Below are positions 17,390 through 24,127 of a stretch of 64,000 nucleotides of DNA, piece by piece (position 1 is the stretch's first letter; each line of letters opens with the position of its first letter). Under the pieces are notes generated by a model. It saw nothing but the letters and a program-made list of their open reading frames with translations. It ran no database searches and was not told the origin of the DNA. The translations under genes were made by a program, and so were the position numbers. The stretch is from Aneurinibacillus soli (lineage in GTDB: Bacteria > Bacillota > Bacilli > Aneurinibacillales > Aneurinibacillaceae), in assembly GCF_002355375.1 (NCBI RefSeq), contig NZ_AP017312.1, forward strand, positions 398,501 to 462,500, given 5' to 3'.

Positions 17390-17502
17390 ACATTCACTCC
17401 CTAATAATAGTATATATATGTAAACATTATACAATATATTTTCATTTTTCACTCTACTTTTATTAAATTTTACAATATTATTGGGAGTTATTTTCTATAT
17501 TT

Positions 17503-17544
17503 TATTATGCTGGTGATCGAAGTTAAAAAATCACCAGCATAATA
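17503..17544. other. 15-bp perfect inverted repeat overlapping the cidB stop
   Basis: TATTATGCTGGTGAT at 17503-17517 is exactly complementary to 17530-17544, with a 12-base loop. One arm lies inside the last codons of cidB. No T run follows on either strand, so it is more likely an mRNA-stabilising 3' hairpin than a standard terminator. Confidence 0.6.
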
Positions 17545-18212
17545 GACATCAACCATGGTGTTACACAAAGCGTAATGAGTGCAGCGATGATCATGGATAA
17601 GCTGGAAATCGTCCCTGCAATGGAGCTAAATTCAAATGCTTTAGACGTACCTGCGCCATGTGCAGCCGTACCAAGAAGTGCACCCTGGGCAATGGCATTC
17701 TCAATGCGTAATAATCGGATAAGAACAGGGCCAATGACGGCACCTAACAGTCCGGTCATAATAACGAATACAGCTGTAATCGTAGGGACACCACCAATAC
17801 TTGTGGAAACCCCCATGGCAATCGGTGTCGTAACCGAACGAGGAATGAGGCTGTTCACAATTTGTGTATTTAAATGTAACCCTTCGGCAATCAACATCGA
17901 TGATATAATGGCTACAACAGAGCCAGACAGCACGCTGACAATAATTTCGGTCGCGTGCTTTTTTAATAGGTTGAAGTATTTATAGAGTGGCACAGCGAAT
18001 GCAATGGTTGCCGGTTGAAGCATATCGCTTAGCCATTTCGCGCCTGTATTGTATGAGTCATACGAGATATGAGTCCAAAGTAAAAAAGCGATAATGAGTA
18101 ATGGTGTAATGAGAAGTGGAGACAAGTACACTTTTGGTTTATGTTGATAACACCATTTTGCTCCTACATAGAGCATAATCGTAAGAATGAAGCTAAAAAA
18201 CGCGAGCATCAT
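17523..18212 (-). CDS. cidB: CidB/LrgB family membrane protein
   Basis: The 229-residue membrane protein has six to seven hydrophobic segments and LrgB-family blocks: LIPRSVTTPIAMGVSTSIGG, GLLGAVIGPVL and AAHGAGTSKAFE. The LrgB family pairs with small CidA/LrgA holin-like proteins. In Staphylococcus and Bacillus these pairs are linked to murein hydrolase control, overflow metabolism and, in B. subtilis (PftAB), pyruvate transport. The gene overlaps cidA by 4 bp (ATGA). A LysR regulator is transcribed divergently, the cidR arrangement. Length is normal. Confidence 0.88.
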   Translation of the reverse strand: MMLAFFSFILTIMLYVGAKWCYQHKPKVYLSPLLITPLLIIAFLLWTHISYDSYNTGAKWLSDMLQPATIAFAVPLYKYFNLLKKHATEIIVSVLSGSVVAIISSMLIAEGLHLNTQIVNSLIPRSVTTPIAMGVSTSIGGVPTITAVFVIMTGLLGAVIGPVLIRLLRIENAIAQGALLGTAAHGAGTSKAFEFSSIAGTISSLSMIIAALITLCVTPWLMSIMLVIF

Positions 18213-18586
18213 GAAAGCTTCTGCTCCTTTCGTTCCGTAATTTTTTTTGCTACGAGTCCGGTACAGGCCATGACTGTGATTGTACTAAGAACGATGGCAC
18301 AGATCACACGCACTCCATCATCGACTAAAAGATGCGGGTATTTCATAATCCCGACAGCCGATGGAACAAAAAATAACAACAGCTCTGCCAGCAGCCATTT
18401 TGCGCCTAGCTCAATCCATTCCAGACGAATAATTTTAGTTTGCAGCAGAATAAAAACAACCCCAATACCTAAAATACTACCAGGGATTTTTAAATGAAAT
18501 ACATCGACCAGCTTGTTCATAATAAGCGAAAACATACATAAAAGAATAATCTGTCCGGTGCCTTTGATTATGGTTGCCACTTTCAC
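18209..18586 (-). CDS. cidA: CidA/LrgA family holin-like protein
   Basis: The 125-residue protein starts at GTG 18586 after GAGAGGAG; a second GTG two codons on is also possible. It has four hydrophobic segments and the family motif LHLKIPGSILGIGVVFILL followed by a positively charged break, with LLFFVPSAVGIM later. It is the small partner of the LrgB-type protein encoded next, with a 4-bp overlap. The pair forms a membrane complex associated with carbon overflow and cell-wall hydrolase activity. Expression is probably set by the divergent LysR protein. Confidence 0.88.
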   Translation of the reverse strand: MKVATIIKGTGQIILLCMFSLIMNKLVDVFHLKIPGSILGIGVVFILLQTKIIRLEWIELGAKWLLAELLLFFVPSAVGIMKYPHLLVDDGVRVICAIVLSTITVMACTGLVAKKITERKEQKLS

Positions 18587-18631
18587 TCGCTCCTCTCAGT
18601 GAAAAGTGTACATCATCCATTTTCATAGGTA

Positions 18632-18657
18632 AAATGCATATATAGAATGTGTATCAT
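18632..18657. promoter_or_regulatory. Imperfect dyad, candidate CidR site
   Basis: AATGCATA and TGTATCATT arms sit on either side of a T/A-rich centre in the 105-bp divergent region. It resembles a LysR box but the symmetry is imperfect. Confidence 0.3.
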
Positions 18658-18691
18658 TCCTTTTATCTATAGTTAGCAGAGGGGATATGAA

Positions 18692-19573
18692 ATGGATATA
18701 CGGCATTTGCAATATTTCTTGAAAGTGGCGCAGCTTAAAAGTTTTACGAAAGCTGCCCAAGCCTTATATATCACGCAACCAACGATTAGTAAAATGATTA
18801 AAAGTATTGAGGAAGAGCTGGGGGTTGTGCTGTTTAACCGTTTAGGCAAACAGGTGGAATTAACAGATGCGGGGCAAGTTATGTTTATTCAAGCGCAGGA
18901 TATTGTACATTCCTTTCAAAATTTGTCGTTTGAGCTAGATGATCTCATGAATATAAAAAAGGGGAATATTCGTATTGGATTGCCTCCGATGATTGGGTCA
19001 AGCTTTTTTCCTAAAGTGCTTGGAAAGTTCCGTGAGCAGTATCCAGATGTTACAATTCAGCTGGTGGAAGACGGGGCGAAGAAAGTAGAAGCAGATGTTG
19101 AAAATGGTGGATTAGATATTGGGGTTGTGTTATCCCCGACGAATGAGGAGCTCTTTCATTCGTTTTCGCTTGTAAAAGAAAAACTGATGCTGCTTGTTCA
19201 TCCGTCCCATTCACTGGCAAACAGAGAGATGGTATGCCTACCTGAGTTAGCACAGGAATCGTTTGTTTTTTTTCGTGAGGATTTTGCGCTTCATGATCGG
19301 ATCATTGCTGAGTGCGTGCAGGCAGGGTTTCAGCCGCATGTGACCTATGAAAGTTCACAATGGGATTTTATTAGTGAGATGGTGGCAGCCAATCTGGGCA
19401 TCGCGTTTCTTCCAGAGCCGATTTGCCGGGAACTTGATGCGGAGCGTATTCGGGTGCTTCCGCTTATTGAACCGATTATTCCATGGCATTTGATCATGAT
19501 TTGGCGAAAAGATCGCTATCTTTCGTTTGCGGCACGAGAATGGATTCGATTTACGCAGGATCTTTTTGTGTAA
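18692..19573 (+). CDS. cidR: LysR-type regulator of the cidAB genes (CidR-like)
   Basis: The 293-residue protein has the LysR layout: an N-terminal winged helix (MDIRHLQYFLKVAQLKSFTK, then TQPTISKMIKSIEEELG) and a C-terminal periplasmic-binding-like effector domain starting near residue 88 (GNIRIGLPPMIG). It is divergent from cidAB with 105 bp between, the standard cidR arrangement (ywbI-ywbHG in B. subtilis). In staphylococci CidR activates cidABC in response to acetate or pyruvate metabolism. A similar effector here is inference. A weak hairpin at 19597-19638 follows the gene. Confidence 0.82.
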   Translation: MDIRHLQYFLKVAQLKSFTKAAQALYITQPTISKMIKSIEEELGVVLFNRLGKQVELTDAGQVMFIQAQDIVHSFQNLSFELDDLMNIKKGNIRIGLPPMIGSSFFPKVLGKFREQYPDVTIQLVEDGAKKVEADVENGGLDIGVVLSPTNEELFHSFSLVKEKLMLLVHPSHSLANREMVCLPELAQESFVFFREDFALHDRIIAECVQAGFQPHVTYESSQWDFISEMVAANLGIAFLPEPICRELDAERIRVLPLIEPIIPWHLIMIWRKDRYLSFAAREWIRFTQDLFV

Positions 19574-19596
19574 GTTTTTGGTATGAATGTTCGCGA

Positions 19597-19638
19597 AAGG
19601 CCTGATATCTTCCTAATAGAGGAATATGTCAGGCCTTC
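19597..19638. terminator. Probable bidirectional terminator between cidR and sspH
   Basis: AAGGCCTGATAT pairs imperfectly with ATGTCAGGCCTT. The genes are convergent. The T tract is short on both sides. Confidence 0.55.
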
Positions 19639-19659
19639 ATACGGTTATATCCGTTTCCT

Positions 19660-19839
19660 TTACTGTTCTACCAGGCTGTTTACCGACACGTGTTGTTCAT
19701 TCTCTGGTTGACCCAGGGGATAAATTCTAGCCGTTTCGTTTTTTTCATCCACAGCTTGAATGTAGATGGGGGTTCCTTGATACGTAACACTAGCCATAAC
19801 AGGTGAGGCAGCAATTTCTTGAGCACGTTGCTTATTCAT
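19660..19839 (-). CDS. sspH: Small acid-soluble spore protein, H type
   Basis: This 59-codon gene reads from ATG 19839, preceded by AAGGAGG at ideal distance. The product (MNKQRAQEIAASPVMASVTY at the start, then GTPIYIQAVDEKNETARIYP, ending VNSLVEQ) matches the H-type SASP family: RAQEIAASP, YIQxVDExxxTARI(F/Y)PL and the LVE terminus. SspH is a minor spore-core protein made in the forespore. It is monocistronic. A possible sigma-G promoter lies upstream (19874-19904). This supports the spore-forming assignment. Confidence 0.9.
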   Translation of the reverse strand: MNKQRAQEIAASPVMASVTYQGTPIYIQAVDEKNETARIYPLGQPENEQHVSVNSLVEQ

Positions 19840-19873
19840 TTTTGATATCCTCCTTAATACGTCGTAACAGTTA

Positions 19874-19904
19874 TAATATCTGCTCTAAACGGCGTGAGTA
19901 TTCT
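19874..19904 (-). promoter_or_regulatory. Candidate sigma-G promoter of sspH
   Basis: On the minus strand AGAATA (19899-19904), an 18-bp spacer and GATATTA (19874-19880) resemble the forespore sigma-G elements (T)GAATA and CATACTA. Confidence 0.4.
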
Positions 19905-19950
19905 TATGTTATGACAGTCTATAGCTTTATTTCTTGTCTCTTATAGACGC

Positions 19951-21330
19951 TTATACACGATTATCTCCATTGTTACAATATTTCACTGCTTCCTTCCAGC
20001 TCATGGCTAAACGAACGATATCGTCTTCAACAAGTTCAGTCCCGATTTGGACTTCGATAAATTCAAGTGGTGTAATAGCTTTTACCCCATGCTTTGCTCC
20101 AAGGGGGATTTGAAGAACATCACCCGTTTTAATAGGATAAAGTTTATTCTCCAGAATAAACTCTCCGGAACCGGAAATAATAATCCAGATTTCTCGTCTT
20201 TTATGGTGTAATTGATAGCTTATATTTTTGCCTGGCAATAACTTTATTTTTTTTGTTAGGGTCTCGATTTCTTTTTCTGTCCTTGAGTGGTCCAAAACGC
20301 TATATGTTCCCCATCTTTTCTCTTCATACAATGGTCGTTGATGAACAGTAGAAATTATATCTTTAATCCGATTCGCATTTTTTTTGTTGGCAATCAAGAT
20401 ACCATCTGAGCTTGCGGCTACGATAATGTTGGATACATCGATTACGTTAATCGGATAGGAAAGTTCATTGACGATATGGGTATTGATGCAGTCATCTGTC
20501 ATTTGACCTGAACCAAGGATGTTGCTTTCGAGATGACCTGCTAGTGCATCCCAACTCCCTAGGTCATTCCAGGTTCCATTATAGGGAACTACGACCGAAT
20601 GATGAATTTTTTCTACAATCTCATGATCAAAGCTTAATTCAGGTAGCTGTTCATATAGAGCAAACATGTCCTCATAAAAAAGTGGCAGGCTTTTTTTCTC
20701 CAAGCTAGAAAGCATGAATGTTAGCGGAAAGGCGAAGACGCCGCAATTCCACAGGGCATTCTTTTTAATCAGAGTATGGGCTCTTTTTTGGTCAGGTTTT
20801 TCAACGAATTTGGCAACATGGTAGTAATCGATCGAGTCGTTTAGTTTTGGCACAATATAACCAAATTGATTGGAGGGAGATGTAGGATTCGTTCCGATAA
20901 GGGCAAGATCAGCCTTGGATTGGGAAAGGATGTCTGGAAGTTTGTGTAATAGGTTAAAAAAAGCAGCCTCAGCGAGTAAATCGACTGGGATAACACAAAT
21001 TATTTCATCTGAAGCTGTATGAATTTTTGAGTGAAGATAGGTGATAGCTAGAGCAATAGCAGTGAATGTGCCCTTTTTATAAGGTTCACTGATGATCGGG
21101 ATATGATCACCAATATGATTTCTCATGATTTCAAATTGGCTTTGATGCGTAACAATATACGTAGATGAAAGCAATCCAGCTGAATCCAATTGTCTGCAAA
21201 TCCTTTGTATCATCGATTCCCTGCCGCCGTCTTCTGTTTGTAGCAACTTAAGAAATATTTTCGAACGAATTTCATTTGATAGCGGCCAAAGCCTTTTTCC
21301 AGAACCACCAGCTAATAAAATAATTTTCAA
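19951..21330 (-). CDS. manC: Mannose-1-phosphate guanylyltransferase / mannose-6-phosphate isomerase-like
   Basis: I place the start at TTG 21330 (459 residues), because AGGGGGAA lies just upstream and the protein then opens with the conserved LKIILLAGGSGKRLWPLS. The frame is open to 21396, but that would overlap the preceding gene. The N-terminal nucleotidyltransferase part (1-about 330) has the GGSGKRLWPLS signature, the FVEKPD motif and WNDLGSWDAL. The C-terminal part (about 350-445) is a type II phosphomannose-isomerase cupin with QLHHKRREIWIIISGSGEF. The enzyme makes GDP-mannose for surface or spore polysaccharide. It follows the DUF6492 gene by 23 bp, so both probably serve one glycan. 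Confidence 0.85.
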   Translation of the reverse strand: MKIILLAGGSGKRLWPLSNEIRSKIFLKLLQTEDGGRESMIQRICRQLDSAGLLSSTYIVTHQSQFEIMRNHIGDHIPIISEPYKKGTFTAIALAITYLHSKIHTASDEIICVIPVDLLAEAAFFNLLHKLPDILSQSKADLALIGTNPTSPSNQFGYIVPKLNDSIDYYHVAKFVEKPDQKRAHTLIKKNALWNCGVFAFPLTFMLSSLEKKSLPLFYEDMFALYEQLPELSFDHEIVEKIHHSVVVPYNGTWNDLGSWDALAGHLESNILGSGQMTDDCINTHIVNELSYPINVIDVSNIIVAASSDGILIANKKNANRIKDIISTVHQRPLYEEKRWGTYSVLDHSRTEKEIETLTKKIKLLPGKNISYQLHHKRREIWIIISGSGEFILENKLYPIKTGDVLQIPLGAKHGVKAITPLEFIEVQIGTELVEDDIVRLAMSWKEAVKYCNNGDNRV

Positions 21331-21353
21331 AGAAATTCCCCCTGGTGTTAGAA

Positions 21354-22184
21354 TCAACGGTGTTTTTTTATTGTCTGGCTTCTTTTGAAATACCACTTTC
21401 GTGCGTGTAAGGATATGGATCTGTATTTTTTTGCTAGTCTACTTGTGTTTAATCTCGTTAAATTTGTTACATTTCTTTGTAGGCTTCGGTTCAAAGTCTT
21501 CTTTATAACAAATTGTCCAGGGTAATTGGCGTATATGAAATTCCCGTACGTTTCAAATTCGGAGAAGGTTATTTGCTTGGATTTATTAATGCTTCGTATG
21601 ATCGCTGAGTACCAGCTTGTATTGTGTTTAGCTGCAATGGTTCTTTTTAGTTTTTTAACTTTTGACTTCTCAAAGAGCATATAATGGGCAACAAAATACG
21701 TGGGTGCGGTAGCCCTTTTCCCCATCAGTTTTTTGTACGTTCTAAAATATTCTGCACGGCTCCAATTTCTGCAATAGAATACGGTCTTTTGATTTTGTCT
21801 AAATCTATGCGGGCGAATCAACACCGTATCGGCATCAATAACGAGATAGAATTTCTGGGAGCATAATGAGTCGCCGCTTAGTTTTAGTAGTTGTTGAAAA
21901 AGCCAACCTGAACGATCCCATTTATTTGTACGATATTTAATATCTTTTTTTGTGATGGGCAAGACAGAGTTTTCGTTGATAAATTTGCAGCGTTTTTGCC
22001 TGCATAATTTTTTGATTTTTTCACTTGGAGGGGCAACAATGAGTATGTTTTCGATCGGGTGTTTTACATTTTTTCGGACGCCGTCAATTACGAAGGGGAG
22101 GACTTTCAAGTCTTTCTCAATAACAGGGATTAAGACATCAATTTTTGTCTTGCTGGTTAATTGACGATTAGTTTTCTGCATCAT
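21354..22184 (-). CDS. DUF6492 family protein, probable glycosyltransferase-like
   Basis: The 276-residue protein opens with KIDVLIPVIEKDLKVLPFVI, then a GWLFQQLLKL block and FYLVIDADTVLI. The DADT motif resembles the metal-binding DxD of GT-A nucleotide-sugar transferases, and the overall pattern matches DUF6492. The start ATG 22184 has AGGAGGT 8 bp upstream. It is the first gene of a two-gene operon with manC (23-bp gap), consistent with a mannose-containing glycan. No transmembrane segment is seen. The C-terminal third is strongly basic. Acceptor and sugar are unknown. Confidence 0.65.
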   Translation of the reverse strand: MMQKTNRQLTSKTKIDVLIPVIEKDLKVLPFVIDGVRKNVKHPIENILIVAPPSEKIKKLCRQKRCKFINENSVLPITKKDIKYRTNKWDRSGWLFQQLLKLSGDSLCSQKFYLVIDADTVLIRPHRFRQNQKTVFYCRNWSRAEYFRTYKKLMGKRATAPTYFVAHYMLFEKSKVKKLKRTIAAKHNTSWYSAIIRSINKSKQITFSEFETYGNFIYANYPGQFVIKKTLNRSLQRNVTNLTRLNTSRLAKKYRSISLHARKWYFKRSQTIKKHR

Positions 22185-22243
22185 TTTTTACCTCCTCTTA
22201 CAAGTATCTGAGCTATGATATGTCAGGGGAGGAGGAGGGAATT

Positions 22244-22312
22244 GTGCTAACGCCGAGAATAAGAAAAATGTGTCCTTATGAATTACATATGAAGCATACC
22301 GCTCATAATTAA
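22244..22312 (+). CDS. Possible 22-residue peptide gene
   Basis: A GTG start at 22244 follows an unusually strong purine run (GGGGAGGAGGAGGG, 22227-22240) at good spacing and opens a 22-codon frame ending TAA at 22312. The peptide has one Cys and three His in Cys-x4-His-x2-His-x2-His spacing, which could bind a metal. I know no family for it. The purine run may instead be a feature of the divergent DUF6492 promoter. There is no independent evidence of expression. Confidence 0.2.
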   Translation: MLTPRIRKMCPYELHMKHTAHN

Positions 22313-22413
22313 TAAAAACAATTCGTGCAAATGATTATTTCAGATTATACCGATAATTTTGTTATAACTACTTATATAACTATAAAATTGATGATGTGAG
22401 GGTTAAATAGTCT

Positions 22414-23235
22414 ATGAATCAACTTGAGATGATTTTAGAAGCAGCACCGATTCTTTCAAAATTGCTTTATGAAGCTGATATCATGATCGCAATAACGGAC
22501 AGGGAAAAATTTGTTTATTATTCAAAGTCGAAGACGCTGGATGCTCAAGTGAAAATTGGACAACCTGTGCTAGACTACGATGCTCTTGGTTTAGCAAGAG
22601 ACACCGGAAAAGTCGCAGTTGTAGTCGCTCCTCCGGAATATGGACATCCGTTTCGGTCTGTTGGAATTCCCCTCTTTGATAATCAGAAAATAGTCGGGAT
22701 GATGGGAATTGGAGCGAGTTTAGAGCAGGAATTTGCGTTAGGAAGCTTGGCAGAAACATTGTCTGCATCACTCCAGCAGATTGCTGCGAGTGTAAATGAA
22801 GTAAATTCGATGGCTCAGAAATTGGCTACTACACAAGAAAACATGAATCATACCGCAGAACAAACGAAAAAGAATACAGATGAATCAGGAAAAATTGTTG
22901 ATGTTATTCGTAACGTATCCAAGCAGACTAATCTTCTTGGATTAAATGCGGGTATTATTGCGGCCAAAGCACAGAATGAAGAAGGAAGAAGTTTTCAAGT
23001 CGTAGCCAAAGAGGTACGCAACCTCTCTACAAATACCAGTGAGGCGATTGGCCAGATCGAAGAGATTTTAGAGCAGATGAAAAAGTCATCGACTGAACTT
23101 CAGCAATTATCACAAAGTATGACGCCTATTATTACATCACAAGCATCCGCTACAACAGAAATTAATGTAGCTCTTGAGCAATTAAATATAGTGGCTCAAC
23201 AAGTATTAGAAACAGCACAAAAGCTACAAAAATAA
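22414..23235 (+). CDS. Short soluble chemoreceptor-like protein with degenerate signalling tip
   Basis: The 273-residue protein lacks transmembrane and HAMP segments. Residues 1-about 110 form a small sensor-like domain (ITDREKFVYYSKSK, PFRSVGIPLFDNQKIVGMMGIG), followed by a shortened MCP signalling hairpin. This layout matches the YfmS-like soluble receptor group. The tip reads TNLLGLNAGIIAAKAQNEEG instead of the usual AAIEAARAGE-GRGF, so the conserved Glu and Arg contacts for CheW/CheA are changed (Glu to Ile, Arg to Lys, and GRGFAVVA to GRSFQVVA). It may have weakened kinase control or a different partner. A normal paralogue is encoded at 58596-59414. The gene is monocistronic with a terminator. 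Confidence 0.8.
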   Translation: MNQLEMILEAAPILSKLLYEADIMIAITDREKFVYYSKSKTLDAQVKIGQPVLDYDALGLARDTGKVAVVVAPPEYGHPFRSVGIPLFDNQKIVGMMGIGASLEQEFALGSLAETLSASLQQIAASVNEVNSMAQKLATTQENMNHTAEQTKKNTDESGKIVDVIRNVSKQTNLLGLNAGIIAAKAQNEEGRSFQVVAKEVRNLSTNTSEAIGQIEEILEQMKKSSTELQQLSQSMTPIITSQASATTEINVALEQLNIVAQQVLETAQKLQK

Positions 23236-23252
23236 ACACAGTAGGATGATAA

Positions 23253-23287
23253 GATACTCTCTGGTACATACCAGAGGGTATTTTTAT
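23253..23287 (+). terminator. Rho-independent terminator after the short chemoreceptor gene
   Basis: ATACTCTCTGGTA pairs with TACCAGAGGGTAT around a CAT-centred loop, followed by TTTTTATTAT. Confidence 0.85.
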
Positions 23288-23323
23288 TATACGGGGTCTT
23301 TCCCAATTCCAAAAAGTTCAAGT

Positions 23324-23378
23324 TTAAGAAAGTCTTAAGAATTATACTGACTTACTATTAAGAATTACACCTTACAAT
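23324..23378 (+). promoter_or_regulatory. Two-component promoter with TTAAGAA direct repeats
   Basis: TTAAGAA occurs at 23324-23330, 23335-23341 and 23358-23364, that is with 11-bp and 23-bp steps (about one and two helical turns). A TACAAT -10 follows at 23373-23378 without a good -35. This is the pattern of an OmpR-family response regulator activating its own gene. Confidence 0.5.
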
Positions 23379-23433
23379 GTAGAAAATTCCAGAGATTACA
23401 GATGTTATAATTTTGGGAGGAGCGTGAAAAAAG

Positions 23434-24126
23434 ATGAATCATTATTCCGTATTAGTTGTCGACGATGAGAAAGAGATTCGAGATGCGATCGAAATTTATT
23501 TGAAAAATGAAGGCATGACCGTTATACAAGCACAAGACGGCATCGAAGCTGTTGAGAAGTTGAATGAACAGACGATCCATCTCATTATTTTAGACATTAT
23601 GATGCCAAAGCTTGATGGGATCACCACGACATGTAAAATACGTGAGGAAAAAAATATCCCCATTATTATTCTGAGTGCAAAAAGTGAAGATATGGATAAA
23701 ATTTTAGGGCTTCAGGTTGGGGCTGATGACTATGTCACCAAACCATTTAATCCGTTAGAGTTGATTGCTCGGGTGAAATCGCAGCTAAGAAGATATGTGA
23801 CCCTCGGCACATATGAGGGAAAAGAAACAGTCATCCAAATTAATGGTCTTGCATTGGATACGTCCGCAAAAGAAGTAACGGTAGATGGTGAGGTTGTGAA
23901 ATTAACGCCGACTGAATATAAAATTGTCGAATTACTCATGACGAATGCCGGGCGTGTATTTTCCATTACGGAAATTTATGAACGGGTTTGGAAAGAACCA
24001 GGTTTTAATGCAGAAAATACGGTAGCCGTTCACATTCGTAAGATTCGGGAAAAAATCGAAATCGACCCGAAACAACCAAAATATGTAAAGGTGGTATGGG
24101 GAATTGGATATAAAATCGAAAAATAA
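23434..24126 (+). CDS. OmpR-family two-component response regulator
   Basis: The 230-residue protein has an N-terminal receiver (1-about 120) with the acidic pair in VVDDEKE, the phosphoacceptor Asp54 in LDIMMPKLDG, Ser/Thr in LSAKSED and Lys in VTKPFNP. The C-terminal winged helix (about 130-230) has LTPTEYKIVELLM and VHIRKIREKIE. It resembles the VanR/PhoP branch. A GGGAGGAG site precedes the ATG. The sensor kinase gene follows directly, so the two form one system. Direct repeats in the upstream region suggest autoregulation. The target genes are not visible from sequence. Confidence 0.9.
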   Translation: MNHYSVLVVDDEKEIRDAIEIYLKNEGMTVIQAQDGIEAVEKLNEQTIHLIILDIMMPKLDGITTTCKIREEKNIPIIILSAKSEDMDKILGLQVGADDYVTKPFNPLELIARVKSQLRRYVTLGTYEGKETVIQINGLALDTSAKEVTVDGEVVKLTPTEYKIVELLMTNAGRVFSITEIYERVWKEPGFNAENTVAVHIRKIREKIEIDPKQPKYVKVVWGIGYKIEK

Positions 24127-24127
24127 A

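Noticed and set aside
22214..22222. CATATCATA on the minus strand as a sigma-K -10 for the DUF6492-manC operon
   Set aside because: The -10 fits CATANNNTA, but the nearest AC is 21 bp away instead of 16-17, so the match is probably chance.
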